This document shows, piece by piece, positions 39,467 to 53,329 of a stretch of 64,000 nt of DNA. Source of the DNA: Escarpia spicata (taxonomy: Eukaryota > Annelida > Polychaeta > Sabellida > Siboglinidae). The stretch is taken from the NCBI GenBank assembly GCA_963995525.1, contig OZ023217.1, positions 186,001-250,000 on the forward strand, written 5' to 3'. The notes under the pieces are model-generated. The model made no database searches. It saw only the letters and a program-made list of their open reading frames with translations, and was not told the origin of the DNA. Each line of letters opens with the position of its first letter. Position 1 is the first letter of the stretch. The translations under genes were made by a program, and so were the position numbers.

Positions 39467-40934
39467 CCTGCCAGACAGGGAAACAAGAGTGGAACAACAT
39501 ACAAGCCTCACACCTGCCAGACAGGGAAACAAGAGTGGAACAACAGACAAGCCTCACGCCTGCCAGATAGGGAAAAAAGAGTGGAACAACAGACAAGCCT
39601 CACGCCTGCCAGACAGGGAAACAAAAGTGGAACAACAGACAAGCCTCACGCCTGCCAAACAGGGAAATAAGAGTGGAACAACAGACAAGCCTCACACCTG
39701 CCAGACAGGGAAACAAGAGTGGAACAACAGACAAGCCTCACGCCTGCCAGACAGGGAAACAAAAGTGGAACAACAGACAAGCCTCACGCCTGCCAGACAG
39801 GGAAACAAGAGTGGAACAACAGACAAGCCTCACGCCTGCCAGACAGGGAAACAAGAGTGGAACAACAGACAAGCCTCACACCTGCCAGACAGGGAAACAA
39901 GAGTGGAACAACAGACAAGCCTCACACCTGCCAGACAGGGAAACTAGAGTGGAACAACAGACAAGCCTCACACCTGCCAGACAGGGAAACAAGAGTGGAA
40001 CCACAAACAAGCCTCACACCTGCCAGACAGGGAAACAAGAGTGGAACAACAGACAAGCCTCACACCTGCCAGACAGGGAAACAAGAGTGGAACAACAGAC
40101 AAGCCTCACGCCTGCCAGATAGGGAAAAAAGAGTGGAACAACAGACAAGCCTCACGCCTGCCAGACAGGGAAACAAAAGTGGAACAACAGACAAGCCTCA
40201 CACCTGCCAGACAGGGAAACAAGAGTGGAACAACAGACAAGCCTCACGCCTGCCAGACAGGGAAACAAGAGTGGAACAACAGACAAGCCTCACGCCTGCC
40301 ACACAGGGAAACAAGAGTGGAACAACAGACAAGCCTCACACCTGCCAGACAGGGAAACAAGAGTGGAACAACATACAAGCCTCATGCCTGCCAGACAGGG
40401 AAACAAGAGTGGAACAATAGACAAGCCTCACGCCTGCCAGACAGGGAAACAAGAGGAGAACAATAGACAAGGCTCACACCTGCCAGACAGGGAAACAAGA
40501 GTGGAACAACAGACAAGCCTCACACCTGCCAGACAGGGAAACAAGAGTGGAACAACAGACAAGCCTCACACCTGCCAGACAGGGAAACAAGAGTGGAACA
40601 ACATACAAGCCTCACACCTGCCAGACAGGGAAACAAGAGTGGAACAACAGACAAGCCTCACGCCTGCCAGATAGGGAAAAAAGAGTGGAACAACAGACAA
40701 GCCTCACGCCTGCCAGACAGGGAAACAAAAGTGGAACAACAGACAAGCCTCACGCCTGCCAAACAGGGAAATAAGAGTGGAACAACAGACAAGCCTCACA
40801 CCTGCCAGACAGGGAAACAAGAGTGGAACAACAGACAAGCCTCACGCCTGCCAGACAGGGAAACAAAAGTGGAACAACAGACAAGCCTCACGCCTGCCAG
40901 ACAGGGAAACAAGAGTGGAACAACAGACAAGCCT
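39467..40934 (+). repeat. 1,472-bp tandem unit, copy 2
   Basis: Partner of 37,995-39,462, with two seen mismatches in 1,468 bp. It abuts a GACAAGCCTGACGCC monomer at about 39,457. The C10G change there removes the minus-strand TGA and opens the minus-strand frame at 39,324-39,596; its copies do the same at 47,742-48,014 and 52,986-53,258. Confidence 0.87.
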
Positions 40935-42832
40935 CACGCCTGCCAGACAGGGAAACAAGAGTGGTACAACAGACAAGCCTCACACCTGCCAGACAGGGAA
41001 ATAAGAGTGGAACAACAGACAAGCCTCACACCTGCCAGACAGGGAAATAAGAGTGGAACAACAGACAAGCCTCACACCTGCCAGACAGGGAAACAAGAGT
41101 GGAACAACAGACAAGCCTCACACCTGCCAGACAGGGAAACAAGAGGAGAACAACAGACAAGCCTCACGCCTGCCAGACAGGGAAACAAGAGTGGAACAAC
41201 AGACAAGGCTCACACCTGCCAGACAGGGAAACAAGAGTGGAACAACAGACAAGCCTCACGCCTGCCAGACAGGGAAACAAGAGGAGAACAACAGACAAGC
41301 CTCACACCTGCCAGACAGGGAAACAAGAGGAGAACAACAGACAAGCCTCACACCTGCCAGACAGGGAAACAAGAGTGGAACAACAGACAAGCCTCACACC
41401 TGCCAGACAGGGAAATAAGAGTGGAACAACAGACAAGGCTCACACCTGCCAGACAGGGAAACAAGAGTGGAACAACAGACAAGCCTCACACCTGCCAGAC
41501 AGGGAAATAAGAGTGGAACAACAGACAAGCCTCACACCTGCCAGATAGGGAAACAAGAGTGGAACAACAGACAAGCCTCACGCATGCCAGATAGGGAAAA
41601 AAGAGTGGAACAACAGACAAGCCTCACGCCTGCCAAACAGGGAAACAAGAGTGGAACAACAGACAAGCCTCACGCCTGCCAGACAGGGAAACAAGAGTGG
41701 AACAACAGACAAGCCTCACGCCTGCCAGACAGGGAAACAAAAGTGGAACAACAGACAAGCCTCACGCCTGCCAGACAGGGAAACAAGAGTGGAACAACAG
41801 ACAAGCCTCACGCCTGCCAGACAGGGAAACAAGAGTTGAACAACAGACAAGCCTCACACCTGCTAGACAGGGAAACAAGAGTGGAACAACAGACAAGCCT
41901 CACACCTGCCAGACAGGGAAACTAGAGTGGAACAACAGACAAGCCTCACACCTGCCAGACAGGGAAACAAGAGGAGAACAACAGACAAGCCTCACACCTG
42001 CCAGACAGGGAAACAAGAGTGGAACAACAGACAAGCCTCACACCTGCCAGACAGGGAAACAAGAGTGGAACAACAGACAAGCCTCACGCCTGCCAGATAG
42101 GGAAAAAAGAGTGGAACAACAGACAAGCCTCACGCCTGCCAGACAGGGAAACAAAAGTGGAACAACAGACAAGCCTCACGCCTGCCAGACAGGGAAACAA
42201 GAGTGGAACAACAGACAAGCCTCACGCCTGCCAGACAGGGAAACAAGAGTGGAACAACAGACAAGCCTCACGCCTGCCACACAGGGAAACAAGAGTGGAA
42301 CAACAGACAAGCCTCACACCTGCCAGACAGGGAAACAAGAGTGGAACAACATACAAGCCTCATGCCTGCCAGACAGGGAAACAAGAGTGGAACAATAGAC
42401 AAGCCTCACGCCTGCCAGACAGGGAAACAAGAGGAGAACAATAGACAAGGCTCACACCTGCCAGACAGGGAAACAAGAGGAGAACAACAGACAAGCCTCA
42501 CACCTGCCAGACAGGGAAACAAGAGTGGAACAACAGACAAGCCTCACACCTGCCAGACAGGGAAACAAGAGTGGAACAACAGACAAGCCTCACGCCTGCC
42601 ACATAGGGAAAAAAGAGTGGAACAACAGACAAGCCTCACGCCTGCCAGACAGGGAAACAAGAGTGGAACAACAGACAAGCCTCACGCCTGCCAGACAGGG
42701 AAACAAGAGTGGAACAACAGACAAGCCTCACACCTGCCAGACAGGGAAACAAGAGTGGAACAACAGACAAGCCTCACACCTGCCAGACAGGGAAACAAGA
42801 GTGGAACAACAGACAAGCCTCACACCTGCCAG
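40935..42832 (+). repeat. Left-type cassette island plus HOR block between larger duplications
   Basis: TGGTACAAC at 40,961 introduces a left-type cassette (AAATAAG, GAGGAG, GACAAGGCTC) to about 41,520, matching 33.9-34.6 kb and 54.6-55.2 kb. From about 41,576 the HOR block returns with CACGCATGCC. A GATAGGGAAACAAG monomer at about 41,546 is unusual because C23T occurs without its usual partner C31A. Confidence 0.82.
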
Positions 42833-45800
42833 ACAGGGAAACAAGAGTGGAACAACAGACAAGCCTCACACCTGCCAGACAGGGAAACAAGAGTGGAACA
42901 ACAGACAAGCCTCACACCTGCCAGACAGGGAAACAAGAGTGGAACAACATACAAGCCTCACACCTGCCAGACAGGGAAACAAGAGTGGAACAACAGACAA
43001 GCCTCACGCCTGCCAGATAGGGAAAAAAGAGTGGAACAACAGACAAGCCTCACGCCTGCCAGACAGGGAAACAAAAGTGGAACAACAGACAAGCCTCACG
43101 CCTGCCAAACAGGGAAATAAGAGTGGAACAACAGACAAGCCTCACACCTGCCAGACAGGGAAACAAGAGTGGAACAACAGACAAGCCTCACGCCTGCCAG
43201 ACAGGGAAACAAAAGTGGAACAACAGACAAGCCTCACGCCTGCCAGACAGGGAAACAAGAGTGGAACAACAGACAAGCCTCACGCCTGCCAGACAGGGAA
43301 ACAAGAGTGGAACAACAGACAAGCCTCACACCTGCCAGACAGGGAAACAAGAGTGGAACAACAGACAAGCCTCACACCTGCCAGACAGGGAAACTAGAGT
43401 GGAACAACAGACAAGCCTCACACCTGCCAGACAGGGAAACAAGAGTGGAACCACAAACAAGCCTCACACCTGCCAGACAGGGAAACAAGAGTGGAACAAC
43501 AGACAAGCCTCACACCTGCCAGACAGGGAAACAAGAGTGGAACAACAGACAAGCCTCACGCCTGCCAGATAGGGAAAAAAGAGTGGAACAACAGACAAGC
43601 CTCACGCCTGCCAGACAGGGAAACAAAAGTGGAACAACAGACAAGCCTCACGCCTGCCAGACAGGGAAACAAGAGTGGAACAACAGACAAGCCTCACGCC
43701 TGCCAGACAGGGAAACAAGAGTGGAACAACAGACAAGCCTCACGCCTGCCACACAGGGAAACAAGAGTGGAACAACAGACAAGCCTCACACCTGCCAGAC
43801 AGGGAAACAAGAGTGGAACAACATACAAGCCTCATGCCTGCCAGACAGGGAAACAAGAGTGGAACAATAGACAAGCATCACGCCTGCCAGACAGGGAAAC
43901 AAGAGGAGAACAATAGACAAGGCTCACACCTGCCAGACAGGGAAACAAGAGTGGAACAACAGACAAGCCTCACACCTGCCAAACAGGGAAACAAGAGTGG
44001 AACAACAGACAAGCCTCACGCCTGCCAGACAGGGAAACAAGAGGAGAACAACAGACAAGCCTCACACCTGCCAGACAGGGAAACAAGAGGAGAACAACAG
44101 ACAAGCCTCACACCTGCCAGACAGGGAAACAAGAGTGGAACAACAGACAAGCCTCACACCTGCCAGACAGGGAAACAAGAGTGGAACAACAGACAAGCCT
44201 CACGCCTGCCAGATAGGGAAAAAAGAGTGGAACAACAGACAAGCCTCACGCCTGCCAGACAGGGAAACAAAAGTGGAACAACAGACAAGCCTCACGCCTG
44301 CCAGACAGGGAAACAAGAGTGGAACAACAGACAAGCCTCACGCCTGCCAGACAGGGAAACAAGAGTGGAACAACAGACAAGCCTCACGCCTGCCACACAG
44401 GGAAACAAGAGTGGAACAACAGACAAGCCTCACACCTGCCAGACAGGGAAACAAGAGTGGAACAACATACAAGCCTCATGCCTGCCAGACAGGGAAACAA
44501 GAGTGGAACAATAGACAAGCCTCACGCCTGCCAGACAGGGAAACAAGAGGAGAACAATAGACAAGGCTCACACCTGCCAGACAGGGAAACAAGAGGAGAA
44601 CAACAGACAAGCCTCACACCTGCCAGACAGGGAAACAAGAGTGGAACAACAGACAAGCCTCACACCTGCCAGACAGGGAAACAAGAGTGGAACAACAGAC
44701 AAGCCTCACGCCTGCCACATAGGGAAAAAAGAGTGGAACAACAGACAAGCCTCACGCCTGCCAGACAGGGAAACAAGAGTGGAACAACAGACAAGCCTCA
44801 CGCCTGCCAGACAGGGAAACAAGAGTGGAACAACAGACAAGCCTCACACCTGCCAGACAGGGAAACAAGAGTGGAACAACAGACAAGCCTCACACCTGCC
44901 AGACAGGGAAACAAGAGTGGAACAACAGACAAGCCTCACACCTGCCAGACAGGGAAACAAGAGTGGAACAACAGACAAGCCTCACACCTGCCAGACAGGG
45001 AAACAAGAGTGGAACAACAGACAAGCCTCACACCTGCCAGACAGGGAAACAAGAGTGGAACAACATACAAGCCTCACACCTGCCAGACAGGGAAACAAGA
45101 GTGGAACAACAGACAAGCCTCACGCATGCCAGATAGGGAAAAAAGAGTGGAACAACAGACAAGCCTCACGCCTGCCAAACAGGGAAACAAGAGTGGAACA
45201 ACAGACAAGCCTCACGCCTGCCAGACAGGGAAACAAGAGTGGAACAACAGACAAGCCTCACGCCTGCCAGACAGGGAAACAAAAGTGGAACAACAGACAA
45301 GCCTCACGCCTGCCAGACAGGGAAACAAGAGTGGAACAACAGACAAGCCTCACGCCTGCCAGACAGGGAAACAAGAGTGGAACAACAGACAAGCCTCACA
45401 CCTGCTAGACAGGGAAACAAGAGTGGAACAACAGACAAGCCTCACACCTGCCAGACAGGGAAACTAGAGTGGAACAACAGACAAGCCTCACACCTGCCAG
45501 ACAGGGAAACAAGAGTGGAACAACAGACAAGCCTCACACCTGCCAGACAGGGAAACAAGAGTGGAACAACAGACAAGCCTCACACCTGCCAGACAGGGAA
45601 ACAAGAGTGGAACAACAGACAAGCCTCACGCCTGCCAGATAGGGAAAAAAGAGTGGAACAACAGACAAGCCTCACGCCTGCCAGACAGGGAAACAAAAGT
45701 GGAACAACAGACAAGCCTCACGCCTGCCAGACAGGGAAACAAGAGTGGAACAACAGACAAGCCTCACGCCTGCCAGACAGGGAAACAAGAGTGGAACAAC

Positions 45801-48076
45801 AGACAAGCCTCACGCCTGCCACACAGGGAAACAAGAGTGGAACAACAGACAAGCCTCACACCTGCCAGACAGGGAAACAAGAGTGGAACAACATACAAGC
45901 CTCATGCCTGCCAGACAGGGAAACAAGAGTGGAACAATAGACAAGCCTCACGCCTGCCAGACAGGGAAACAAGAGGAGAACAATAGACAAGGCTCACACC
46001 TGCCAGACAGGGAAACAAGAGGAGAACAACAGACAAGCCTCACACCTGCCAGACAGGGAAACAAGAGTGGAACAACAGACAAGCCTCACACCTGCCAGAC
46101 AGGGAAACAAGAGTGGAACAACAGACAAGCCTCACGCCTGCCACATAGGGAAAAAAGAGTGGAACAACAGACAAGCCTCACGCCTGCCAGACAGGGAAAC
46201 AAGAGTGGAACAACAGACAAGCCTCACGCCTGCCAGACAGGGAAACAAGAGTGGAACAACAGACAAGCCTCACACCTGCCAGACAGGGAAACAAGAGTGG
46301 AACAACAGACAAGCCTCACACCTGCCAGACAGGGAAACAAGAGTGGAACAACAGACAAGCCTCACACCTGCCAGACAGGGAAACGAGAGTGGAACAACAG
46401 ACAAGCCTCACACCTGCCAGACAGGGAAACAAGAGTGGAACAACAGACAAGCCTCACACCTGCCAGACAGGGAAACAAGAGTGGAACAACATACAAGCCT
46501 CACACCTGCCAGACAGGGAAACAAGAGTGGAACAACAGACAAGCCTCACGCCTGCCAGATAGGGAAAAAAGAGTGGAACAACAGACAAGCCTCACGCCTG
46601 CCAGACAGGGAAACAAAAGTGGAACAACAGACAAGCCTCACGCCTGCCAAACAGGGAAATAAGAGTGGAACAACAGACAAGCCTCACACCTGCCAGACAG
46701 GGAAACAAGAGTGGAACAACAGACAAGCCTCACGCCTGCCAGACAGGGAAACAAAAGTGGAACAACAGACAAGCCTCACGCCTGCCAGACAGGGAAACAA
46801 GAGTGGAACAACAGACAAGCCTCACGCCTGCCAGACAGGGAAACAAGAGTGGAACAACAGACAAGCCTCACACCTGCCAGACAGGGAAACAAGAGTGGAA
46901 CAACAGACAAGCCTCACACCTGCCAGACAGGGAAACTAGAGTGGAACAACAGACAAGCCTCACACCTGCCAGACAGGGAAACAAGAGTGGAACCACAAAC
47001 AAGCCTCACACCTGCCAGACAGGGAAACAAGAGTGGAACAACAGACAAGCCTCACACCTGCCAGACAGGGAAACAAGAGTGGAACAACAGACAAGCCTCA
47101 CGCCTGCCAGATAGGGAAAAAAGAGTGGAACAACAGACAAGCCTCACGCCTGCCAGACAGGGAAACAAAAGTGGAACAACAGACAAGCCTCACGCCTGCC
47201 AGACAGGGAAACAAGAGTGGAACAACAGACAAGCCTCACGCCTGCCAGACAGGGAAACAAGAGTGGAACAACAGACAAGCCTCACGCCTGCCACACAGGG
47301 AAACAAGAGTGGAACAACAGACAAGCCTCACACCTGCCAGACAGGGAAACAAGAGTGGAACAACATACAAGCCTCATGCCTGCCAGACAGGGAAACAAGA
47401 GTGGAACAATAGACAAGCCTCACGCCTGCCAGACAGGGAAACAAGAGGAGAACAATAGACAAGGCTCACACCTGCCAGACAGGGAAACAAGAGTGGAACA
47501 ACAGACAAGCCTCACACCTGCCAGACAGGGAAACAAGAGTGGAACAACAGACAAGCCTCACACCTGCCAGACAGGGAAACAAGAGTGGAACAACAGACAA
47601 GCCTCACGCCTGCCAGATAGGGAAAAAAGAGTGGAACAACAGACAAGCCTCACGCCTGCCAGACAGGGAAACAAAAGTGGAACAACAGACAAGCCTCACG
47701 CCTGCCAAACAGGGAAATAAGAGTGGAACAACAGACAAGCCTCACACCTGCCAGACAGGGAAACAAGAGTGGAACAACAGACAAGCCTCACGCCTGCCAG
47801 ACAGGGAAACAAAAGTGGAACAACAGACAAGCCTCACGCCTGCCAGACAGGGAAACAAGAGTGGAACAACAGACAAGCCTGACGCCTGCCAGACAGGGAA
47901 ACAAGAGTGGAACAACATACAAGCCTCACACCTGCCAGACAGGGAAACAAGAGTGGAACAACAGACAAGCCTCACGCCTGCCAGATAGGGAAAAAAGAGT
48001 GGAACAACAGACAAGCCTCACGCCTGCCAGACAGGGAAACAAAAGTGGAACAACAGACAAGCCTCACGCCTGCCAA
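42833..48076 (+). repeat. 5,244-bp (114-monomer) tandem duplication, copy 1
   Basis: The match is 42,833-48,085 against 48,077-53,329, 5,253 bp, i.e. one period plus 9 bases. No difference was seen. Both copies carry the private GACAAGCATCACGCC monomer (43,868 and 49,112), CTGCTAGAC (45,404 and 50,648) and AAACGAGAG (46,382 and 51,626). Limits are 42,832/48,076 (G/A) and 48,086/53,330 (C/T). Confidence 0.92.
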
Positions 48077-51000
48077 ACAGGGAAACAAGAGTGGAACAAC
48101 AGACAAGCCTCACACCTGCCAGACAGGGAAACAAGAGTGGAACAACAGACAAGCCTCACACCTGCCAGACAGGGAAACAAGAGTGGAACAACATACAAGC
48201 CTCACACCTGCCAGACAGGGAAACAAGAGTGGAACAACAGACAAGCCTCACGCCTGCCAGATAGGGAAAAAAGAGTGGAACAACAGACAAGCCTCACGCC
48301 TGCCAGACAGGGAAACAAAAGTGGAACAACAGACAAGCCTCACGCCTGCCAAACAGGGAAATAAGAGTGGAACAACAGACAAGCCTCACACCTGCCAGAC
48401 AGGGAAACAAGAGTGGAACAACAGACAAGCCTCACGCCTGCCAGACAGGGAAACAAAAGTGGAACAACAGACAAGCCTCACGCCTGCCAGACAGGGAAAC
48501 AAGAGTGGAACAACAGACAAGCCTCACGCCTGCCAGACAGGGAAACAAGAGTGGAACAACAGACAAGCCTCACACCTGCCAGACAGGGAAACAAGAGTGG
48601 AACAACAGACAAGCCTCACACCTGCCAGACAGGGAAACTAGAGTGGAACAACAGACAAGCCTCACACCTGCCAGACAGGGAAACAAGAGTGGAACCACAA
48701 ACAAGCCTCACACCTGCCAGACAGGGAAACAAGAGTGGAACAACAGACAAGCCTCACACCTGCCAGACAGGGAAACAAGAGTGGAACAACAGACAAGCCT
48801 CACGCCTGCCAGATAGGGAAAAAAGAGTGGAACAACAGACAAGCCTCACGCCTGCCAGACAGGGAAACAAAAGTGGAACAACAGACAAGCCTCACGCCTG
48901 CCAGACAGGGAAACAAGAGTGGAACAACAGACAAGCCTCACGCCTGCCAGACAGGGAAACAAGAGTGGAACAACAGACAAGCCTCACGCCTGCCACACAG
49001 GGAAACAAGAGTGGAACAACAGACAAGCCTCACACCTGCCAGACAGGGAAACAAGAGTGGAACAACATACAAGCCTCATGCCTGCCAGACAGGGAAACAA
49101 GAGTGGAACAATAGACAAGCATCACGCCTGCCAGACAGGGAAACAAGAGGAGAACAATAGACAAGGCTCACACCTGCCAGACAGGGAAACAAGAGTGGAA
49201 CAACAGACAAGCCTCACACCTGCCAAACAGGGAAACAAGAGTGGAACAACAGACAAGCCTCACGCCTGCCAGACAGGGAAACAAGAGGAGAACAACAGAC
49301 AAGCCTCACACCTGCCAGACAGGGAAACAAGAGGAGAACAACAGACAAGCCTCACACCTGCCAGACAGGGAAACAAGAGTGGAACAACAGACAAGCCTCA
49401 CACCTGCCAGACAGGGAAACAAGAGTGGAACAACAGACAAGCCTCACGCCTGCCAGATAGGGAAAAAAGAGTGGAACAACAGACAAGCCTCACGCCTGCC
49501 AGACAGGGAAACAAAAGTGGAACAACAGACAAGCCTCACGCCTGCCAGACAGGGAAACAAGAGTGGAACAACAGACAAGCCTCACGCCTGCCAGACAGGG
49601 AAACAAGAGTGGAACAACAGACAAGCCTCACGCCTGCCACACAGGGAAACAAGAGTGGAACAACAGACAAGCCTCACACCTGCCAGACAGGGAAACAAGA
49701 GTGGAACAACATACAAGCCTCATGCCTGCCAGACAGGGAAACAAGAGTGGAACAATAGACAAGCCTCACGCCTGCCAGACAGGGAAACAAGAGGAGAACA
49801 ATAGACAAGGCTCACACCTGCCAGACAGGGAAACAAGAGGAGAACAACAGACAAGCCTCACACCTGCCAGACAGGGAAACAAGAGTGGAACAACAGACAA
49901 GCCTCACACCTGCCAGACAGGGAAACAAGAGTGGAACAACAGACAAGCCTCACGCCTGCCACATAGGGAAAAAAGAGTGGAACAACAGACAAGCCTCACG
50001 CCTGCCAGACAGGGAAACAAGAGTGGAACAACAGACAAGCCTCACGCCTGCCAGACAGGGAAACAAGAGTGGAACAACAGACAAGCCTCACACCTGCCAG
50101 ACAGGGAAACAAGAGTGGAACAACAGACAAGCCTCACACCTGCCAGACAGGGAAACAAGAGTGGAACAACAGACAAGCCTCACACCTGCCAGACAGGGAA
50201 ACAAGAGTGGAACAACAGACAAGCCTCACACCTGCCAGACAGGGAAACAAGAGTGGAACAACAGACAAGCCTCACACCTGCCAGACAGGGAAACAAGAGT
50301 GGAACAACATACAAGCCTCACACCTGCCAGACAGGGAAACAAGAGTGGAACAACAGACAAGCCTCACGCATGCCAGATAGGGAAAAAAGAGTGGAACAAC
50401 AGACAAGCCTCACGCCTGCCAAACAGGGAAACAAGAGTGGAACAACAGACAAGCCTCACGCCTGCCAGACAGGGAAACAAGAGTGGAACAACAGACAAGC
50501 CTCACGCCTGCCAGACAGGGAAACAAAAGTGGAACAACAGACAAGCCTCACGCCTGCCAGACAGGGAAACAAGAGTGGAACAACAGACAAGCCTCACGCC
50601 TGCCAGACAGGGAAACAAGAGTGGAACAACAGACAAGCCTCACACCTGCTAGACAGGGAAACAAGAGTGGAACAACAGACAAGCCTCACACCTGCCAGAC
50701 AGGGAAACTAGAGTGGAACAACAGACAAGCCTCACACCTGCCAGACAGGGAAACAAGAGTGGAACAACAGACAAGCCTCACACCTGCCAGACAGGGAAAC
50801 AAGAGTGGAACAACAGACAAGCCTCACACCTGCCAGACAGGGAAACAAGAGTGGAACAACAGACAAGCCTCACGCCTGCCAGATAGGGAAAAAAGAGTGG
50901 AACAACAGACAAGCCTCACGCCTGCCAGACAGGGAAACAAAAGTGGAACAACAGACAAGCCTCACGCCTGCCAGACAGGGAAACAAGAGTGGAACAACAG

Positions 51001-53329
51001 ACAAGCCTCACGCCTGCCAGACAGGGAAACAAGAGTGGAACAACAGACAAGCCTCACGCCTGCCACACAGGGAAACAAGAGTGGAACAACAGACAAGCCT
51101 CACACCTGCCAGACAGGGAAACAAGAGTGGAACAACATACAAGCCTCATGCCTGCCAGACAGGGAAACAAGAGTGGAACAATAGACAAGCCTCACGCCTG
51201 CCAGACAGGGAAACAAGAGGAGAACAATAGACAAGGCTCACACCTGCCAGACAGGGAAACAAGAGGAGAACAACAGACAAGCCTCACACCTGCCAGACAG
51301 GGAAACAAGAGTGGAACAACAGACAAGCCTCACACCTGCCAGACAGGGAAACAAGAGTGGAACAACAGACAAGCCTCACGCCTGCCACATAGGGAAAAAA
51401 GAGTGGAACAACAGACAAGCCTCACGCCTGCCAGACAGGGAAACAAGAGTGGAACAACAGACAAGCCTCACGCCTGCCAGACAGGGAAACAAGAGTGGAA
51501 CAACAGACAAGCCTCACACCTGCCAGACAGGGAAACAAGAGTGGAACAACAGACAAGCCTCACACCTGCCAGACAGGGAAACAAGAGTGGAACAACAGAC
51601 AAGCCTCACACCTGCCAGACAGGGAAACGAGAGTGGAACAACAGACAAGCCTCACACCTGCCAGACAGGGAAACAAGAGTGGAACAACAGACAAGCCTCA
51701 CACCTGCCAGACAGGGAAACAAGAGTGGAACAACATACAAGCCTCACACCTGCCAGACAGGGAAACAAGAGTGGAACAACAGACAAGCCTCACGCCTGCC
51801 AGATAGGGAAAAAAGAGTGGAACAACAGACAAGCCTCACGCCTGCCAGACAGGGAAACAAAAGTGGAACAACAGACAAGCCTCACGCCTGCCAAACAGGG
51901 AAATAAGAGTGGAACAACAGACAAGCCTCACACCTGCCAGACAGGGAAACAAGAGTGGAACAACAGACAAGCCTCACGCCTGCCAGACAGGGAAACAAAA
52001 GTGGAACAACAGACAAGCCTCACGCCTGCCAGACAGGGAAACAAGAGTGGAACAACAGACAAGCCTCACGCCTGCCAGACAGGGAAACAAGAGTGGAACA
52101 ACAGACAAGCCTCACACCTGCCAGACAGGGAAACAAGAGTGGAACAACAGACAAGCCTCACACCTGCCAGACAGGGAAACTAGAGTGGAACAACAGACAA
52201 GCCTCACACCTGCCAGACAGGGAAACAAGAGTGGAACCACAAACAAGCCTCACACCTGCCAGACAGGGAAACAAGAGTGGAACAACAGACAAGCCTCACA
52301 CCTGCCAGACAGGGAAACAAGAGTGGAACAACAGACAAGCCTCACGCCTGCCAGATAGGGAAAAAAGAGTGGAACAACAGACAAGCCTCACGCCTGCCAG
52401 ACAGGGAAACAAAAGTGGAACAACAGACAAGCCTCACGCCTGCCAGACAGGGAAACAAGAGTGGAACAACAGACAAGCCTCACGCCTGCCAGACAGGGAA
52501 ACAAGAGTGGAACAACAGACAAGCCTCACGCCTGCCACACAGGGAAACAAGAGTGGAACAACAGACAAGCCTCACACCTGCCAGACAGGGAAACAAGAGT
52601 GGAACAACATACAAGCCTCATGCCTGCCAGACAGGGAAACAAGAGTGGAACAATAGACAAGCCTCACGCCTGCCAGACAGGGAAACAAGAGGAGAACAAT
52701 AGACAAGGCTCACACCTGCCAGACAGGGAAACAAGAGTGGAACAACAGACAAGCCTCACACCTGCCAGACAGGGAAACAAGAGTGGAACAACAGACAAGC
52801 CTCACACCTGCCAGACAGGGAAACAAGAGTGGAACAACAGACAAGCCTCACGCCTGCCAGATAGGGAAAAAAGAGTGGAACAACAGACAAGCCTCACGCC
52901 TGCCAGACAGGGAAACAAAAGTGGAACAACAGACAAGCCTCACGCCTGCCAAACAGGGAAATAAGAGTGGAACAACAGACAAGCCTCACACCTGCCAGAC
53001 AGGGAAACAAGAGTGGAACAACAGACAAGCCTCACGCCTGCCAGACAGGGAAACAAAAGTGGAACAACAGACAAGCCTCACGCCTGCCAGACAGGGAAAC
53101 AAGAGTGGAACAACAGACAAGCCTGACGCCTGCCAGACAGGGAAACAAGAGTGGAACAACATACAAGCCTCACACCTGCCAGACAGGGAAACAAGAGTGG
53201 AACAACAGACAAGCCTCACGCCTGCCAGATAGGGAAAAAAGAGTGGAACAACAGACAAGCCTCACGCCTGCCAGACAGGGAAACAAAAGTGGAACAACAG
53301 ACAAGCCTCACGCCTGCCAAACAGGGAAA
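48077..53329 (+). repeat. 5,244-bp tandem duplication, copy 2
   Basis: Repeats 42,833-48,085 without visible change. Its last 535 bp (from 52,795) also belong to the copy of the 39,133-44,181 segment, so the duplication junction near 48,080 probably formed inside an already duplicated region. Confidence 0.92.

Larger units (their letters stand above)
39133..44181 (+). repeat. 5,049-bp segment duplicated at 52,795-57,843 (offset 13,662 bp)
   Basis: Offset 13,662 is 297 monomers. About six differences were seen: near 40,201 (A/G), 40,792 (GACAAGCC/GACAATCC), 41,655 (GGAACAAC/GGAAAAAC), 41,836 (GAGTTG/GAGTGG), 42,110 (AAGAGTGG/AAGATTGG) and 43,876 (GACAAGCATC/GACAAGCCTC). This is roughly 0.1%, against none seen in the large adjacent tandem duplications. 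Limits are 39,132/52,794 (T/G) and 44,182/57,844 (T/G). Confidence 0.87.
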
